Shown: positions 8,447 to 17,583, counted from the stretch's first letter. The stretch is DNA of 64,000 nt from Ignavibacteriales bacterium (GCA_026390795.1 JAPLFG010000004.1:1-64000); one strand, 5' to 3'. Numbers and translations are program-made. Notes: generated from the letters alone by a model not told the origin.

Positions 8447-10015
8447 TTATTTCGCGTAAGCAATCTTTCTAACTTCTCTAATTACCATAACTTTAATTTG
8501 TCCTGGGTATTCCATTTCTTCTTGAATTTTTTGAGCAATCTCATTTGCCAGACGGTCTGAGAAAACATCATCAACTCTATCGGGTTCAACAACAACACGA
8601 ATTTCTCTGCCGGCTTGAATTGCGTAAGTCTTGGCAACGCCTTCAAATGATTTAGCGATCGCTTCAAGGTTCTCTAAGCGCTTGACGTAACTCTCAAGAG
8701 GTTCTCTTCTTGCACCCGGTCTTGCGCCGCTAATTGCATCTGCCGCCTGTACTAAAGCCGCAATCGGATGTTCCATTTCAATATCTTCATGGTGACTTCC
8801 AACCGCGTTGACTACGATCGGATGTTCGTTATATTTTTTTGTGAGATCGTATCCCAGTAATGCGTGAGGACCTTCGACATTACGGTCAATCGTTTTGCCT
8901 ACATCGTGGAGCAATCCAGCACGCCGTGCTAAATTTGTATCGAGACCAAGTTCCGCAGCCATGATTCCGGTAAGATAAGCTACTTCTATACTGTGCTGTA
9001 ATAAATTTTGTCCGTAGCTTGAACGGTACTTCATCTTTCCAATATGCTTAACTAATTCGATGTGAACACCATGTAAACCTAGTTGAATTAATGTGTTCTC
9101 GCCTTCTTTCTGAATTTCTTCATCAAGTTCCAATTCAACTTTTGCAACTACTTCTTCAATTCTTGCCGGATGAATTCTTCCATCCGCGATTAATCTTTCT
9201 AATGAAATTCTTGCCACTTCTCTTCTGAATTGGTCGAATGCCGATAGGATCACGGCTTCAGGCGTATCATCAACGATCACATCGACACCTGTAGCAGCTT
9301 CGAACGCGCGGATGTTTCTGCCTTCACGCCCAATAATTCTTCCTTTCATTTCATCGTTTTGAATCTGGACAACAGAGACAGTTGACTCGACTGAATGATC
9401 AACAGCAGTTCTCTGAATTGCTTGAATTGTAATACGCTGTGCTTCTTTTTTACCGTCGATTTTAGCTTGATCTCTAATTTCTTTAATTGATTGTGCAGCA
9501 TCGGTTTTGGCTTTGTTGATCATATTTTCCATCAACATCTTTTTTGCTTCATCAGCCGTTAATTGTGCAATTTTTTCGAGGCGAACATTTTGATCAACTA
9601 CCAGGCGGTCTAATTCGGAATGTTTTCTATCAAGATCTTCTTTCTGAGATGCAATACTTTTTTCTGCTTCTTTGATTACTTTTTCTTTTTGAGTAACCAC
9701 ATCATATTTTTTTTCAAGACTTTCTTCACGCGATTCTAATTGTTTCTCGTGGTTCTGAAGTTTTTGCCTTTTGTTGTTTACTTCACTATCAAATTCTTGT
9801 TTCTTTTTTAGCCATTCATCTTTTACTTCGAGAAGCTTTTCTCTTTTAATATTTTTTGCTTCTTTATCCGCTTCTTCAATTAATCTTTCAGCTTTTTCTT
9901 TTGCATTAACAAGACTATTTTTACCAAGTTTGGAATTAATAAACCAACCTACAATAAAAGCCAGCACTACCAGAATGGCAGCAACTCCAATTCCAATTAA
10001 CAAATCTACCTGCAT
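8447..10015 (-). CDS. rny: Ribonuclease Y
   Basis: A 522-residue membrane-anchored endoribonuclease that starts mRNA decay. One N-terminal membrane helix (LLIGIGVAAILVVLAFIVGW) is followed by a long charged coiled coil (about 30-200). The KH domain contains GRIIGREGRNIRAFE. The HD phosphohydrolase domain contains LLQHSIEVAYL and LLHDVGK. The ATG at 10013-10015 was chosen over a longer frame because it follows GGAGGAAAT at ideal spacing. The candidate 6S RNA and zapA lie directly upstream. Confidence 0.96.
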   Translation of the reverse strand: MQVDLLIGIGVAAILVVLAFIVGWFINSKLGKNSLVNAKEKAERLIEEADKEAKNIKREKLLEVKDEWLKKKQEFDSEVNNKRQKLQNHEKQLESREESLEKKYDVVTQKEKVIKEAEKSIASQKEDLDRKHSELDRLVVDQNVRLEKIAQLTADEAKKMLMENMINKAKTDAAQSIKEIRDQAKIDGKKEAQRITIQAIQRTAVDHSVESTVSVVQIQNDEMKGRIIGREGRNIRAFEAATGVDVIVDDTPEAVILSAFDQFRREVARISLERLIADGRIHPARIEEVVAKVELELDEEIQKEGENTLIQLGLHGVHIELVKHIGKMKYRSSYGQNLLQHSIEVAYLTGIMAAELGLDTNLARRAGLLHDVGKTIDRNVEGPHALLGYDLTKKYNEHPIVVNAVGSHHEDIEMEHPIAALVQAADAISGARPGARREPLESYVKRLENLEAIAKSFEGVAKTYAIQAGREIRVVVEPDRVDDVFSDRLANEIAQKIQEEMEYPGQIKVMVIREVRKIAYAK

Positions 10016-10042
10016 ATTTCCTCCATTAACAATATATTTAAG

Positions 10043-10247
10043 CCGCAACTGCCGGTCTAATTACAGTAAAGAACCTCTTTTATAACTATGCATTGCGGGA
10101 AACCACCCGACGCTTTTTACTTCCACTGGTCCCGCCTAAACGGGATCCCGACGAATCGGGATGAGGCCTGTAATACACGCCGCGAGCTGATAACCCTAAT
10201 AGTCTACTATTAGTTCTTTTTTATAAATGACACGGCAGCGCGGAAAG
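10043..10247 (-). ncRNA. ssrS: Candidate 6S RNA (ssrS)
   Basis: The 230-base gap between zapA and rny can fold into one rod of about 200 nt on the minus strand. The closing stem pairs CCGC (10243-10240) with GCGG (10046-10043), then CUGCCG (10238-10233) with CGGCAG (10054-10049). Further in, AAGAAC (10218-10213) pairs with GUUCUU (10074-10069). A small hairpin, CUAAUAG/CUAUUAG (10213-10196), lies beside the likely central bubble. Size, rod shape, side hairpin and the zapA neighbourhood match 6S RNA, which binds RNA polymerase. The apex carries two GC-rich hairpins that look inserted. No covariance search was run. Confidence 0.6.
10130..10162. repeat. Two small GC-rich palindromes in the 6S RNA apex
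   Basis: TCCCG (10130-10134) pairs with CGGGA (10141-10145), and ATCCCGA (10145-10151) pairs with TCGGGAT (10156-10162). The second has a CGAA loop, which is UUCG on the RNA strand. Similar CCCG...CGGG units occur at 17709-17723, suggesting a small dispersed palindromic element. Confidence 0.55.
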
Positions 10248-10547
10248 TTATGATGGGTTAGACATAAATTTGGATTCGTTTAGAAGAAGCTTGATTTTTT
10301 TGATTTTGTCTGTCGCCTGAATGCTGAATTCACGATATTTATTCTTTTCTACAAATAAATCATATGCTATGTTCAAAGCGGCAATGATGGCAATTGTATC
10401 TTTCGTTTGATCTGGTAACTCTTCTTTTGTTTCTTCCATCATCGTATTGACATATTCAGCTAACTCTGCAGCAATCTCCTGGTTTTCTACCAGCAGTGAA
10501 TATTCTTTATCAAAAATTTTTACTTTCAGCTTCTTTTTTTCGCTCAT
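10248..10547 (-). CDS. zapA: Cell division protein ZapA
   Basis: A 99-residue FtsZ-ring-stabilising protein. It has the ZapA pattern: an N-terminal beta segment (KKKLKVKIFDKEYSLLVENQE), then a helical dimerisation region (AAELAEYVNTMMEE, DTIAIIAALNIAYDLF). Length is normal. It lies 27 bases after the small coiled-coil gene that follows pheT, so division and tRNA-charging genes probably share a transcript. Confidence 0.88.
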   Translation of the reverse strand: MSEKKKLKVKIFDKEYSLLVENQEIAAELAEYVNTMMEETKEELPDQTKDTIAIIAALNIAYDLFVEKNKYREFSIQATDKIKKIKLLLNESKFMSNPS

Positions 10548-10574
10548 TTTTATCTATTCCATCTTTAAACTAAT

Positions 10575-10889
10575 TTAAGAACGCAAATGATAGTCAATCT
10601 TTGCTATCAATTCGCTTATTTTGTTCTTAAGCGCTTCCTTCTCCTCTAAATTAAAGGTTTCACCCCCAAAAATGTTCTCACCATTAAATAGTGATTTACT
10701 AACTTTACCTTCAATCTCCGAAATTTTCTTTTTCAGAGTGTCATTTTCTCTTTCAAGTAATATTATTCTGTTATTTAACGCTTGATTTGCCTCTTGAAGA
10801 TCACTTCCTTTTTGCAAGAAATAATAGATTTGTTTTTCGAGAGCATTCAATTCATCAATAAACAAATCATATTTAGAAATTTCCGACAA
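10575..10889 (-). CDS. ZapB-like coiled-coil protein
   Basis: A 104-residue, almost wholly coiled-coil protein with clear heptads (ANQALNNRIILLERENDTLKKKI). It begins with TTG immediately after the pheT TGA (TGATTG), and no ATG is near, so translation is probably coupled to pheT. Position next to zapA and coiled-coil content suggest a ZapB-like FtsZ-ring partner, but sequence alone cannot prove this. Confidence 0.65.
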   Translation of the reverse strand: MSEISKYDLFIDELNALEKQIYYFLQKGSDLQEANQALNNRIILLERENDTLKKKISEIEGKVSKSLFNGENIFGGETFNLEEKEALKNKISELIAKIDYHLRS

Positions 10890-13295
10890 TCAAGCGCCTC
10901 TTAAATGTGCATTAAACTTTTGTTCAACTGATTTAACCGTTTTACTAAATACTTTTTCGATCTCTTCTTCAGTTAATGTTTTAGCCGGATCATAATATTC
11001 CAGTTGAAAAGCAAGACTCTTTTTACCCGATCCTAAGCTTTCACTTTGAAAGATATCAAATAACTTTACATTATGCAACAAGTTAGAACCATTTTCCTTT
11101 ATAACTTCGGTAACCTCGTCCGATCTGATATTCGCGTCAAAAACAAATGCACAGTCGCGGTATACTTTAGGAAATTTTAACAAATCCTTGAATGCTCTCT
11201 TTGGAAGAAGAATTTGCTTCAATTCATCCAGATGAGTTTGAAATAGGAAAACATCCTGATTGATGTCAAATAACAAGCAAATTTCTTTTTTCAGTTTTCC
11301 ACAGACTCCTAAAATCTTTCCACTTGCAGTTAATTGAAATCCGTAATCTAAGAATGGAAAATCGTTTTCCGAAAAATGATCCCCGAATGTGACTCCCGGT
11401 AACAAATTCACCAATAATGAATTAACCAGTCCTTTCATATCGTAGATATCAAATGATCTGTCTTTTTCAAACCATTCTGTTCTTGTGAAATTCCCGGTTG
11501 CTATCATCAGTAATTGTTCTGATTCTTTGAAATCGTCAAAACTCTTAATCTTTGCGTCGCTCAATTTTTCAAAAACTTTTCCAATTTCAAATAGTTGTAG
11601 ATCTTTTTCATTTACTTTCAAGTTATTGGAAATGGTTGTCATCATTCCCGGTAACAAAGAAGGACGCAAATGTGACATTTCACTACTCTGCGGATTCATC
11701 ACATGCACCGGTTTGCCAAAACGGTTTGCTGTCTCTTCACTCAAAAGTGAATTCGTTATTATTTCATAAAACCCAAGTGAGTTTAAATAGACTCTTACTT
11801 TGTCGTCAAATGCCGAATGATCAACTTTTTCTTCGAGAGTTACCGAAATTTTATTCACTTCCGGAATTTTATTGTAGCCGTAAATTCTTGCCACTTCTTC
11901 AATCAAATCAATTTCCCTTTCAACATCATGGCGGTATGACGGAATATTTACGTTCAATTCACCTTTGGAATTATCTGTAATTTCAAATCCAAGGCTCACT
12001 AGAATATTTTCGACTTCTGTGCTTTCAATATGATAACCTAGCACTTGATCGAGCCGAGAGAAACGAAGTTTTGTACTCCTTATAGCAATCGGTTTTGGGA
12101 ATGCGTCAATCTCACCAAAAGAAATTTCGCCGCCGGCAGTTTCCTGGATTAATTGAGCCGCACGCCTTGCAGCCCACAAAGTAATATTAGGATCGGTTCC
12201 CCGTTCAAATCGATATGAAGCATCCGTCGAAAGTCCAAGATTCTTCGCGGTTTTTCTAATTGAAGATGGATTGAAGAACGCGCTTTCTATTAAGATATTT
12301 TTTGTCGATTCTGTAACTTCGGAATTTTCTCCTCCCATTACTCCGGCAATAGCAACAGCTCTCTTAGTGTCGCATATCATTAAATCTTTGGGTTGAAGAT
12401 TTCTCTCTTTAGAATCAAGCGTTGTAAATTTTGTATCGTTTCCGGCAGAGCGGACAATTATTTTCTTTCCGTTCAACTTGTCAAGATCGAATGCATGAAG
12501 CGGTTGTCCAACCTCATGAAGAATAAAATTTGTAACATCAACAACATTATTTATCGGACGTGAACCGATAATTTTTATTCTCTTCTTTAACCAATCCGGC
12601 GATTCTTTTATAACAACATTTGTAACAACTTTACCAACGTAACGTGGACAATTTTCAACATCAATTATCTCAACAGCAGCAAGTTCATCCGATTTTTTGC
12701 CGGATTCATTTAATTTTATTTCGGGATACTTCAACGGAATGTTGAAGAGCGCAGCTAGATCGCGTGCAATACCGATATGACTTAAAGCATCGGCACGGTT
12801 CGGCGTAATCGCAATTTCAAGAATTACATCATTCATTTCAAGTGCATCTGCAATAGATGTTCCTTCTTTCAAAGAAGGATTTAAAACCATTATGCCTTCG
12901 TGATTATCGCTAATATTTAATTCTCTTTCCGAACAGATCATTCCGAATGAAACTTCACCGCGGATCTTCGCTTTTTCTAATTTCAATTTTCCATTTGGAA
13001 TAATTGAACCAACTTTAGCAAAAACAACTTTTTGCCCTGACGCAACATTTGGCGCACCGCAAACCACATTAAATTCTTCTTTGCCGTCGCTAACTTTGCA
13101 TAACGATAACTTATCTGCGTTCGGATGTTTCTTCGCTTCCATCACTAATCCAACAACCATCTTCTCGTAATTTTTTGCCTGGTCTTCTACTTCTTCTACT
13201 TCCAATCCCGCATAAGTCAATTTATCAAGAATCTCTTCTAATGAGATCTCTTTTAGATTGATATAATCATTTAACCAATTGAGAGAAATTTTCAT
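10890..13295 (-). CDS. pheT: Phenylalanine-tRNA ligase beta subunit
   Basis: An 801-residue beta subunit of the alpha2-beta2 PheRS. In order it has the EMAP/tRNA-binding domain (residues 40-150, with HPNADKLSLCKV and VVCGAPNV), the B3/B4 editing domain (ITPNRADALSHIGIARDLAA), the B5 domain, the catalytic-like core (RPSLLPGMMTTISNNL), and the C-terminal FDX-ACB anticodon-binding domain (FPKVYRDCAFVFD). It is complete and lies 21 bases after pheS. Confidence 0.97.
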   Translation of the reverse strand: MKISLNWLNDYINLKEISLEEILDKLTYAGLEVEEVEDQAKNYEKMVVGLVMEAKKHPNADKLSLCKVSDGKEEFNVVCGAPNVASGQKVVFAKVGSIIPNGKLKLEKAKIRGEVSFGMICSERELNISDNHEGIMVLNPSLKEGTSIADALEMNDVILEIAITPNRADALSHIGIARDLAALFNIPLKYPEIKLNESGKKSDELAAVEIIDVENCPRYVGKVVTNVVIKESPDWLKKRIKIIGSRPINNVVDVTNFILHEVGQPLHAFDLDKLNGKKIIVRSAGNDTKFTTLDSKERNLQPKDLMICDTKRAVAIAGVMGGENSEVTESTKNILIESAFFNPSSIRKTAKNLGLSTDASYRFERGTDPNITLWAARRAAQLIQETAGGEISFGEIDAFPKPIAIRSTKLRFSRLDQVLGYHIESTEVENILVSLGFEITDNSKGELNVNIPSYRHDVEREIDLIEEVARIYGYNKIPEVNKISVTLEEKVDHSAFDDKVRVYLNSLGFYEIITNSLLSEETANRFGKPVHVMNPQSSEMSHLRPSLLPGMMTTISNNLKVNEKDLQLFEIGKVFEKLSDAKIKSFDDFKESEQLLMIATGNFTRTEWFEKDRSFDIYDMKGLVNSLLVNLLPGVTFGDHFSENDFPFLDYGFQLTASGKILGVCGKLKKEICLLFDINQDVFLFQTHLDELKQILLPKRAFKDLLKFPKVYRDCAFVFDANIRSDEVTEVIKENGSNLLHNVKLFDIFQSESLGSGKKSLAFQLEYYDPAKTLTEEEIEKVFSKTVKSVEQKFNAHLRGA

Positions 13296-13316
13296 TTTAT
13301 CACCGTTAAACTGTCA

Positions 13317-14306
13317 TTAAAATTGAGTCAAGAATCTTTTATCGTTGTCAAATAAAATTCTGATATCGCCTATACCATACTTAAGCATTGCTGTTCTTTC
13401 TACACCCATTCCAAAAGCATAGCCGCAATATTTTTCCGGATCAATTCCAACATTATTTAACACATTCGGATCAACCATTCCGCATCCAAGAACTTCAAGC
13501 CACCGTCCTTCTTTACCTTTCGGCTGCCACCACACATCCATCTCTGCACTTGGTTCTGTAAATGGGAAAAAACTTGCACGAAACCGATACTTAACGTCTT
13601 GACCATAGAATTGTTTTGCGAACGCTACCAATGTTCCTTTTAATTCTGCGAATGTTACATCTGTATCAACGTAAAGACCTTCAACTTGATGGAACAGACA
13701 ATAACTTTTTGCGCTAATGGCTTCATTACGAAAAACTTTACCAGGCATTATAGCGCGCAGCGGCGGCTTCTTATCCGTCATCAATCTAACTTGAACCGGG
13801 GAAGTATGCGTTCTCAATAAAAAATCTTCTGTAACAAAGAAAGTGTCCTGCATATCACGTGCTGGGTGATCGGGTGCAAAATTTAAAGCTTCAAAATTAT
13901 TGTAATCGGATTCTAATTCCGGTCCTTCATAGACTGAAAAACCGAGTCCTTTAAATATATTTTTAATTTCATCTAAAGTTTGAGTGAGAATATGTTTGCT
14001 TCCGATTGTTCGAGTTCTGCCAGCTAAAGATAAATCAACAAAACTTTCAGATTTGTTTTCGCTCTTCTCAAAATTTTCTTTCATCTCATCAAATTTAGAT
14101 TGAGTATGGATTTTTAATTGATTGAGTGCTTGTCCAACTTTCGGTTTATCTTCTTTTGAAACATCTTTGAGGGATTCAAAAAGTTGAGAGACTAAACCTT
14201 TTCTGCCGAGGAATTTGATGCGCAGTTCTTCAAGTGCGGCGGATGAATCAACCTTTGAGAGGTCTTCGTCAAAACTTTTTCGGGTTTCATCAATCTTGTT
14301 AATCAT
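13317..14306 (-). CDS. pheS: Phenylalanine-tRNA ligase alpha subunit
   Basis: A 329-residue catalytic alpha subunit of PheRS, which charges tRNA-Phe. An N-terminal coiled coil (about 1-100) precedes the class II core: motif 2 at AIMPGKVFRNEAISAKSYCLFHQVEGLYVD and motif 3 at GMGVERTAMLKYGIGDIR. FTEPSAEMDVWW is also typical. A hairpin with a U-run separates it from rplT, so its expression may be set by attenuation or by a fresh promoter. Confidence 0.97.
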   Translation of the reverse strand: MINKIDETRKSFDEDLSKVDSSAALEELRIKFLGRKGLVSQLFESLKDVSKEDKPKVGQALNQLKIHTQSKFDEMKENFEKSENKSESFVDLSLAGRTRTIGSKHILTQTLDEIKNIFKGLGFSVYEGPELESDYNNFEALNFAPDHPARDMQDTFFVTEDFLLRTHTSPVQVRLMTDKKPPLRAIMPGKVFRNEAISAKSYCLFHQVEGLYVDTDVTFAELKGTLVAFAKQFYGQDVKYRFRASFFPFTEPSAEMDVWWQPKGKEGRWLEVLGCGMVDPNVLNNVGIDPEKYCGYAFGMGVERTAMLKYGIGDIRILFDNDKRFLTQF

Positions 14307-14326
14307 TTCTGTATTCCCGACAATTT

Positions 14327-14370
14327 AAAAAAATTCCCTCCCGAAACTTTTTTAAGAGCTCGGGAGGGAA
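14327..14370 (-). terminator. Intrinsic terminator or attenuator between rplT and pheS
   Basis: TTCCCTCCCGA (14334-14344) and TCGGGAGGGAA (14360-14370) form a perfect 11-bp stem with a 15-base loop. On the minus strand the stem is followed by seven U residues (14333-14327). It lies five bases beyond the rplT stop and 21 bases before the pheS start, so it can end the infC-rpmI-rplT transcript or attenuate pheST. Confidence 0.85.
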
Positions 14371-14374
14371 AAAA

Positions 14375-14722
14375 TTAGTTCATAGCAAATTTTACGATAT
14401 CTGTAAAAGCTTGAGGATTTTCAATTGCCATACTTGCTAATAACTTTCTGTTAATTGTAATGCCTTTCTTATCGAGGGCATTAATTAAACGCGAATATGT
14501 TGTGCCATTCAATCTAGATGCAGCGTTAATTCTGACAATCCATAATGAACGGAATTCTCTCTTTTTAAGTTTGCGGTCTCTGTACGCGTGCTGCAAACCT
14601 TTTTCAACTGCAGTTTTAGCAATGGTATAAACATTGCCCCGGGCACCCCAGTAGCCCTTCGCCATTTTAAGAATTTTCTTACGCTTCGCTTTTGACGCTG
14701 CGTGATTGACTGACCTTGGCAT
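14375..14722 (-). CDS. rplT: 50S ribosomal protein L20
   Basis: A 115-residue, highly basic protein with the L20 pattern [29 protein letters not shown] and [21 protein letters not shown]. It binds 23S rRNA early in 50S assembly and, in several bacteria, represses its own operon. It follows rpmI by 15 bases. Confidence 0.98.
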   Translation of the reverse strand: MPRSVNHAASKAKRKKILKMAKGYWGARGNVYTIAKTAVEKGLQHAYRDRKLKKREFRSLWIVRINAASRLNGTTYSRLINALDKKGITINRKLLASMAIENPQAFTDIVKFAMN

Positions 14723-14737
14723 GGTATTACTTTCTCC

Positions 14738-14929
14738 TTATTGAATTAATCTGGTTATACGCTTCTGTTCGGATGCAGAGACTAAAGTGGATTTTCTCAA
14801 TCCTCTTTTTCTCTTGGTAGATTTAGAAGTAAGTATGTGTGATTTAAAAGCTTTATTTCTTTTGATCTTTCCGGATGCGGTTTTGCGAAATGTTTTAGCC
14901 GCTCCACGATTACTTTTCATTTTTGGCAT
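14738..14929 (-). CDS. rpmI: 50S ribosomal protein L35
   Basis: A 63-residue basic protein with the L35 pattern [24 protein letters not shown] and [17 protein letters not shown]. It lies between infC and rplT in the standard order, 12 bases after infC. Confidence 0.98.
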   Translation of the reverse strand: MPKMKSNRGAAKTFRKTASGKIKRNKAFKSHILTSKSTKRKRGLRKSTLVSASEQKRITRLIQ

Positions 14930-14941
14930 TTGTTCACCTGT

Positions 14942-15469
14942 TTATTTTTTCTTTTTGCTTTTTGACGGTGCTAAAATTGCGTGCATTGCCCTTCCTTCAA
15001 ACTTTGGTTCCTGTTCAACTTTAGCAACATCTGCTAAGCGTTCAAGGAATTTCCGTAACAATGTCTCGCCTATTTCTGTATATGCTAATTCTCTTCCTTT
15101 AAATATTACAGATACTTTTACTTTATCGCCATCCTCTATAAAATTAATTGCGTGTCTTGCTTTAAAATCGAAATCATGTGTATCTGTATTTGGATGTAGT
15201 CTAATCTCTTTTAATACGCTAACCTGTTGTTTCTTTTTCTGAAGTTTCTCTTTTTTCTGAATCTCATATGAAAATTTGCCGTAATCAATGATCTTGCAAA
15301 CCGGAGGGGTTGCCTGAGGGGCAATCTCAACCAAATCCATCTGAGCTTCTTCTGATTTTTTAAGTGCATCTTTTATTGATACAACACCAATAGCTTCTCC
15401 ATTGGGTCCTATGAGCCTAACTTCTGGAATTCTAATTTCCTGGTTGACTCGATATTTTATTTGACTAAT
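14942..15469 (-). CDS. infC: Translation initiation factor IF-3 (AUU start)
   Basis: A 175-residue IF-3 that keeps 30S subunits free and checks start-codon pairing. The usual N-terminus (KYRVNQEIRIPEVRLIGPNG) lies upstream of the first ATG. It can only be reached from ATT at 15467-15469, which is preceded by GAGGT at good spacing; an in-frame stop lies five codons further up. IF-3 genes are known for AUU starts that let IF-3 repress its own synthesis, and this one keeps that feature. The C-terminal domain (LHPNTDTHDFDFKARHAINFIEDGDKVKV) is complete. The start lies 12 bases after the thrS stop. Confidence 0.95.
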   Translation of the reverse strand: MSQIKYRVNQEIRIPEVRLIGPNGEAIGVVSIKDALKKSEEAQMDLVEIAPQATPPVCKIIDYGKFSYEIQKKEKLQKKKQQVSVLKEIRLHPNTDTHDFDFKARHAINFIEDGDKVKVSVIFKGRELAYTEIGETLLRKFLERLADVAKVEQEPKFEGRAMHAILAPSKSKKKK

Positions 15470-15481
15470 GGAATACCTCGC

Positions 15482-17413
15482 TTAAATGTGATTTACTCTG
15501 TTGTTTATTTCTTCAGAAATCGTATTTATAAAATCTTGCAGTGATATACTTCCCTTGTCTCCAAGTTTATGTTGGCGAACCGATACCGTTCCGGATTCTT
15601 TTTCTTTCTCTCCTACTATCAACATATATGGTACTTTATGAGTTTCCCAATCACGAATTTTATATCCGATCTTCTCATTTCGCTCATCAAGCTCAACAAT
15701 AATATTTTTTGATTTTAACTCAGCTACAACTTTTTTACCATAATCAAAGAAATTTTGCGAAACCGGAATTACAGCAACTTGAACTGGCGCTAACCATGGA
15801 GGAAAAGCACCGCCGTAATGTTCAATTAAAATTCCCATGAATCTTTCTATTGAACCAAGTAATGCTCTATGAACCATATAGGGCTGATGTTCTTTGCCAT
15901 CTTCACCGATATAAGTCATTTTGAATCTTGCAGGCAGGTTGAAATCAAATTGAATTGTGCTTAACTGCCATTCACGGTTCAATGCATCTTTAATCTTAAT
16001 ATCAATTTTAGGTCCGTAAAACGCACCGCCGCCTTCATCCATTTCATACGGAAGATTTTCTCTCTCCATAGCATGCTTTAACGATTGAGTTGCTTTTTCC
16101 CAATCTTGATCTTCACCAACAGCCTTTTCAGGCTTTGTTGCAACGTAGAATTTTAATTCATTAAAACCAAATGCGCTCAGCAACGCGATCGAAAAGCGAA
16201 CAACTTCTATAATCTCATCTTCCATTTGTTCATGTGTACAGAATATATGAGCATCATCTTGAGTAAATCCGCGGACTCTTAAAAGTCCATGAAGCACACC
16301 GCTTTTTTCGTATCTGTATACCGTCCCGAGTTCAGCCCATCGTAAAGGCAAATCTCTATATGAACGGAGTTGTGTCTTATAAATCATAATATGAAACGGG
16401 CAATTCATCGGTTTAACAAAATAATCCTGATCGTCAATACTCATCGGTGAATACATATTCTCTTTATATGTAACTAAGTGACCGCTTGTTTCCCACAGCC
16501 AGCTTTTACCCATATGCGGTGAATAAAGAAGATCATAACCATTTTTAAAATGTTCTGATCTCCAAAATGTTTCTATAGTATTTCTTACTCGTGAACCTTT
16601 AGGATGCCAGTATATAAGTCCCGCACCGGCTTCTTCATGAATGCTAAAGAGATCGAGCTGTTTACCGAGTTTACGGTGATCGCGTTTCTTTGCTTCTTCA
16701 AGGAACAAGAGATAATCTTCGAGCATTTTCTTTTTAGGAAATGAAATGCCGTAGATCCTCTGCATTCGTTTATTCTTTTCATCGCCGCGCCAGTAAGATC
16801 CGGAGACAGTCAGAAGTTTCACAAATTTAATTTTTCCTGCATCAGGTAAATGAGGACCTAAGCAGAGATCAGTAAAATCACCTTCGTCATATATACTAAT
16901 AATATCATTTGAATCGTCAAGTTCACTTAAAATCTCGAGCTTGTAATTATCTCCCTTTTTCTCAAAGAATTTCACAGCATCTTTCTTCGGCAGCTCGGTA
17001 CGTTTAAATGGATTTTTCTGAGATGATATTTCCATCATCTTCTTTTCAATCTTTGCCAGATCTTCTTCGCTTAAAACCGAATTGATATCAATATCATAGT
17101 AGAACCCGGCATCAATTGCAGGACCGACTCCAAATTTGGCTTCAGGGTAAATTGATTGAATGGCGTGCGCCATCAAATGTGAAGTTGAATGCCAGTAGGT
17201 TTCCTTCCCTTGTGCATCTTCAAAAGTGAAAATCTGTAACGATGCGTCTTGATTTATTTTGGTTGAAAGTTCACGCACTGCGCCGTCAATTTTTGCAACC
17301 AAAGCTTCATCGGCAAGACGATTAGAAATCGATTTTGCAACTTCAAAGGGGGTAATTCCTTTATCGAATTCCCTTTCCGATCCGTCGGGAAATTTTATTT
17401 TTATTTTATCCAT
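15482..17413 (-). CDS. thrS: Threonine-tRNA ligase
   Basis: A 643-residue class II synthetase. It has the N-terminal TGS domain (DKIKIKFPDGSEREFDKGITPFEVA), the editing domain (HSTSHLMAHAIQSIYP), the catalytic core with zinc ligands (MNCPFHIMIY, RGFTQDDAHIF, MVHRALLGSIERFMGILIEHY) and a C-terminal anticodon-binding domain. The ATG at 17411-17413 gives the normal family length. A longer frame would run into the tRNA-Val gene and was rejected. A terminator ends about 10 bases before this ATG, so the gene depends on readthrough or a promoter in that short leader. Confidence 0.96.
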   Translation of the reverse strand: MDKIKIKFPDGSEREFDKGITPFEVAKSISNRLADEALVAKIDGAVRELSTKINQDASLQIFTFEDAQGKETYWHSTSHLMAHAIQSIYPEAKFGVGPAIDAGFYYDIDINSVLSEEDLAKIEKKMMEISSQKNPFKRTELPKKDAVKFFEKKGDNYKLEILSELDDSNDIISIYDEGDFTDLCLGPHLPDAGKIKFVKLLTVSGSYWRGDEKNKRMQRIYGISFPKKKMLEDYLLFLEEAKKRDHRKLGKQLDLFSIHEEAGAGLIYWHPKGSRVRNTIETFWRSEHFKNGYDLLYSPHMGKSWLWETSGHLVTYKENMYSPMSIDDQDYFVKPMNCPFHIMIYKTQLRSYRDLPLRWAELGTVYRYEKSGVLHGLLRVRGFTQDDAHIFCTHEQMEDEIIEVVRFSIALLSAFGFNELKFYVATKPEKAVGEDQDWEKATQSLKHAMERENLPYEMDEGGGAFYGPKIDIKIKDALNREWQLSTIQFDFNLPARFKMTYIGEDGKEHQPYMVHRALLGSIERFMGILIEHYGGAFPPWLAPVQVAVIPVSQNFFDYGKKVVAELKSKNIIVELDERNEKIGYKIRDWETHKVPYMLIVGEKEKESGTVSVRQHKLGDKGSISLQDFINTISEEINNRVNHI

Positions 17414-17423
17414 AATCTTTACT

Positions 17424-17447
17424 AAAAAAAATCGGAGAAAACTCCGA
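17424..17447 (-). terminator. Terminator between tRNA-Val and thrS
   Basis: On the minus strand TCGGAG (17447-17442) pairs with CTCCGA (17437-17432) around a four-base TTTT loop and is followed by a run of seven or eight U residues. It would end the tRNA-Val transcript directly before the thrS start. Confidence 0.75.
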
Positions 17448-17454
17448 GTTGGTG

Positions 17455-17528
17455 TGGGTTCTATAGGATTCGAACCTATGACCTTCTGCACGTCAAGCAG
17501 ACGCTCTAACCAACTGAGCTAAGAACCC
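17455..17528 (-). tRNA. tRNA-Val (GAC)
   Basis: A 74-nt cloverleaf. Acceptor arms GGGTTCT (5') and AGAACCC (3') pair fully. The D-arm contains AGCTCAGTTGGTTAGAG, the anticodon loop is TTGACGT with anticodon GAC, and the T-arm contains GGTTCGAATCC. The discriminator base is A, and CCA is not encoded. Confidence 0.95.
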
Positions 17529-17583
17529 GTGCAAATTATTTTGTCATTTTTACAAAACCCAAATCAAAAAAGTTAGTACCGAG
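17513..17583. repeat. Left copy of a 71-bp duplicated tRNA spacer
   Basis: This 71-base block covers the first 16 nt of tRNA-Val, the spacer, and the last nucleotides of tRNA-Leu. It matches 22226-22296 base for base with 7 mismatches and no gaps. The two copies are in direct orientation and bracket the tRNA-Leu gene and the redox/methyltransferase/radical SAM cassette. Confidence 0.85.

Noticed and set aside
15482-17491. Longer thrS frame starting at 17491
   Set aside because: Its first 26 codons overlap tRNA-Val and the terminator. ATG at 17413 gives the normal length and a proper TGS domain.
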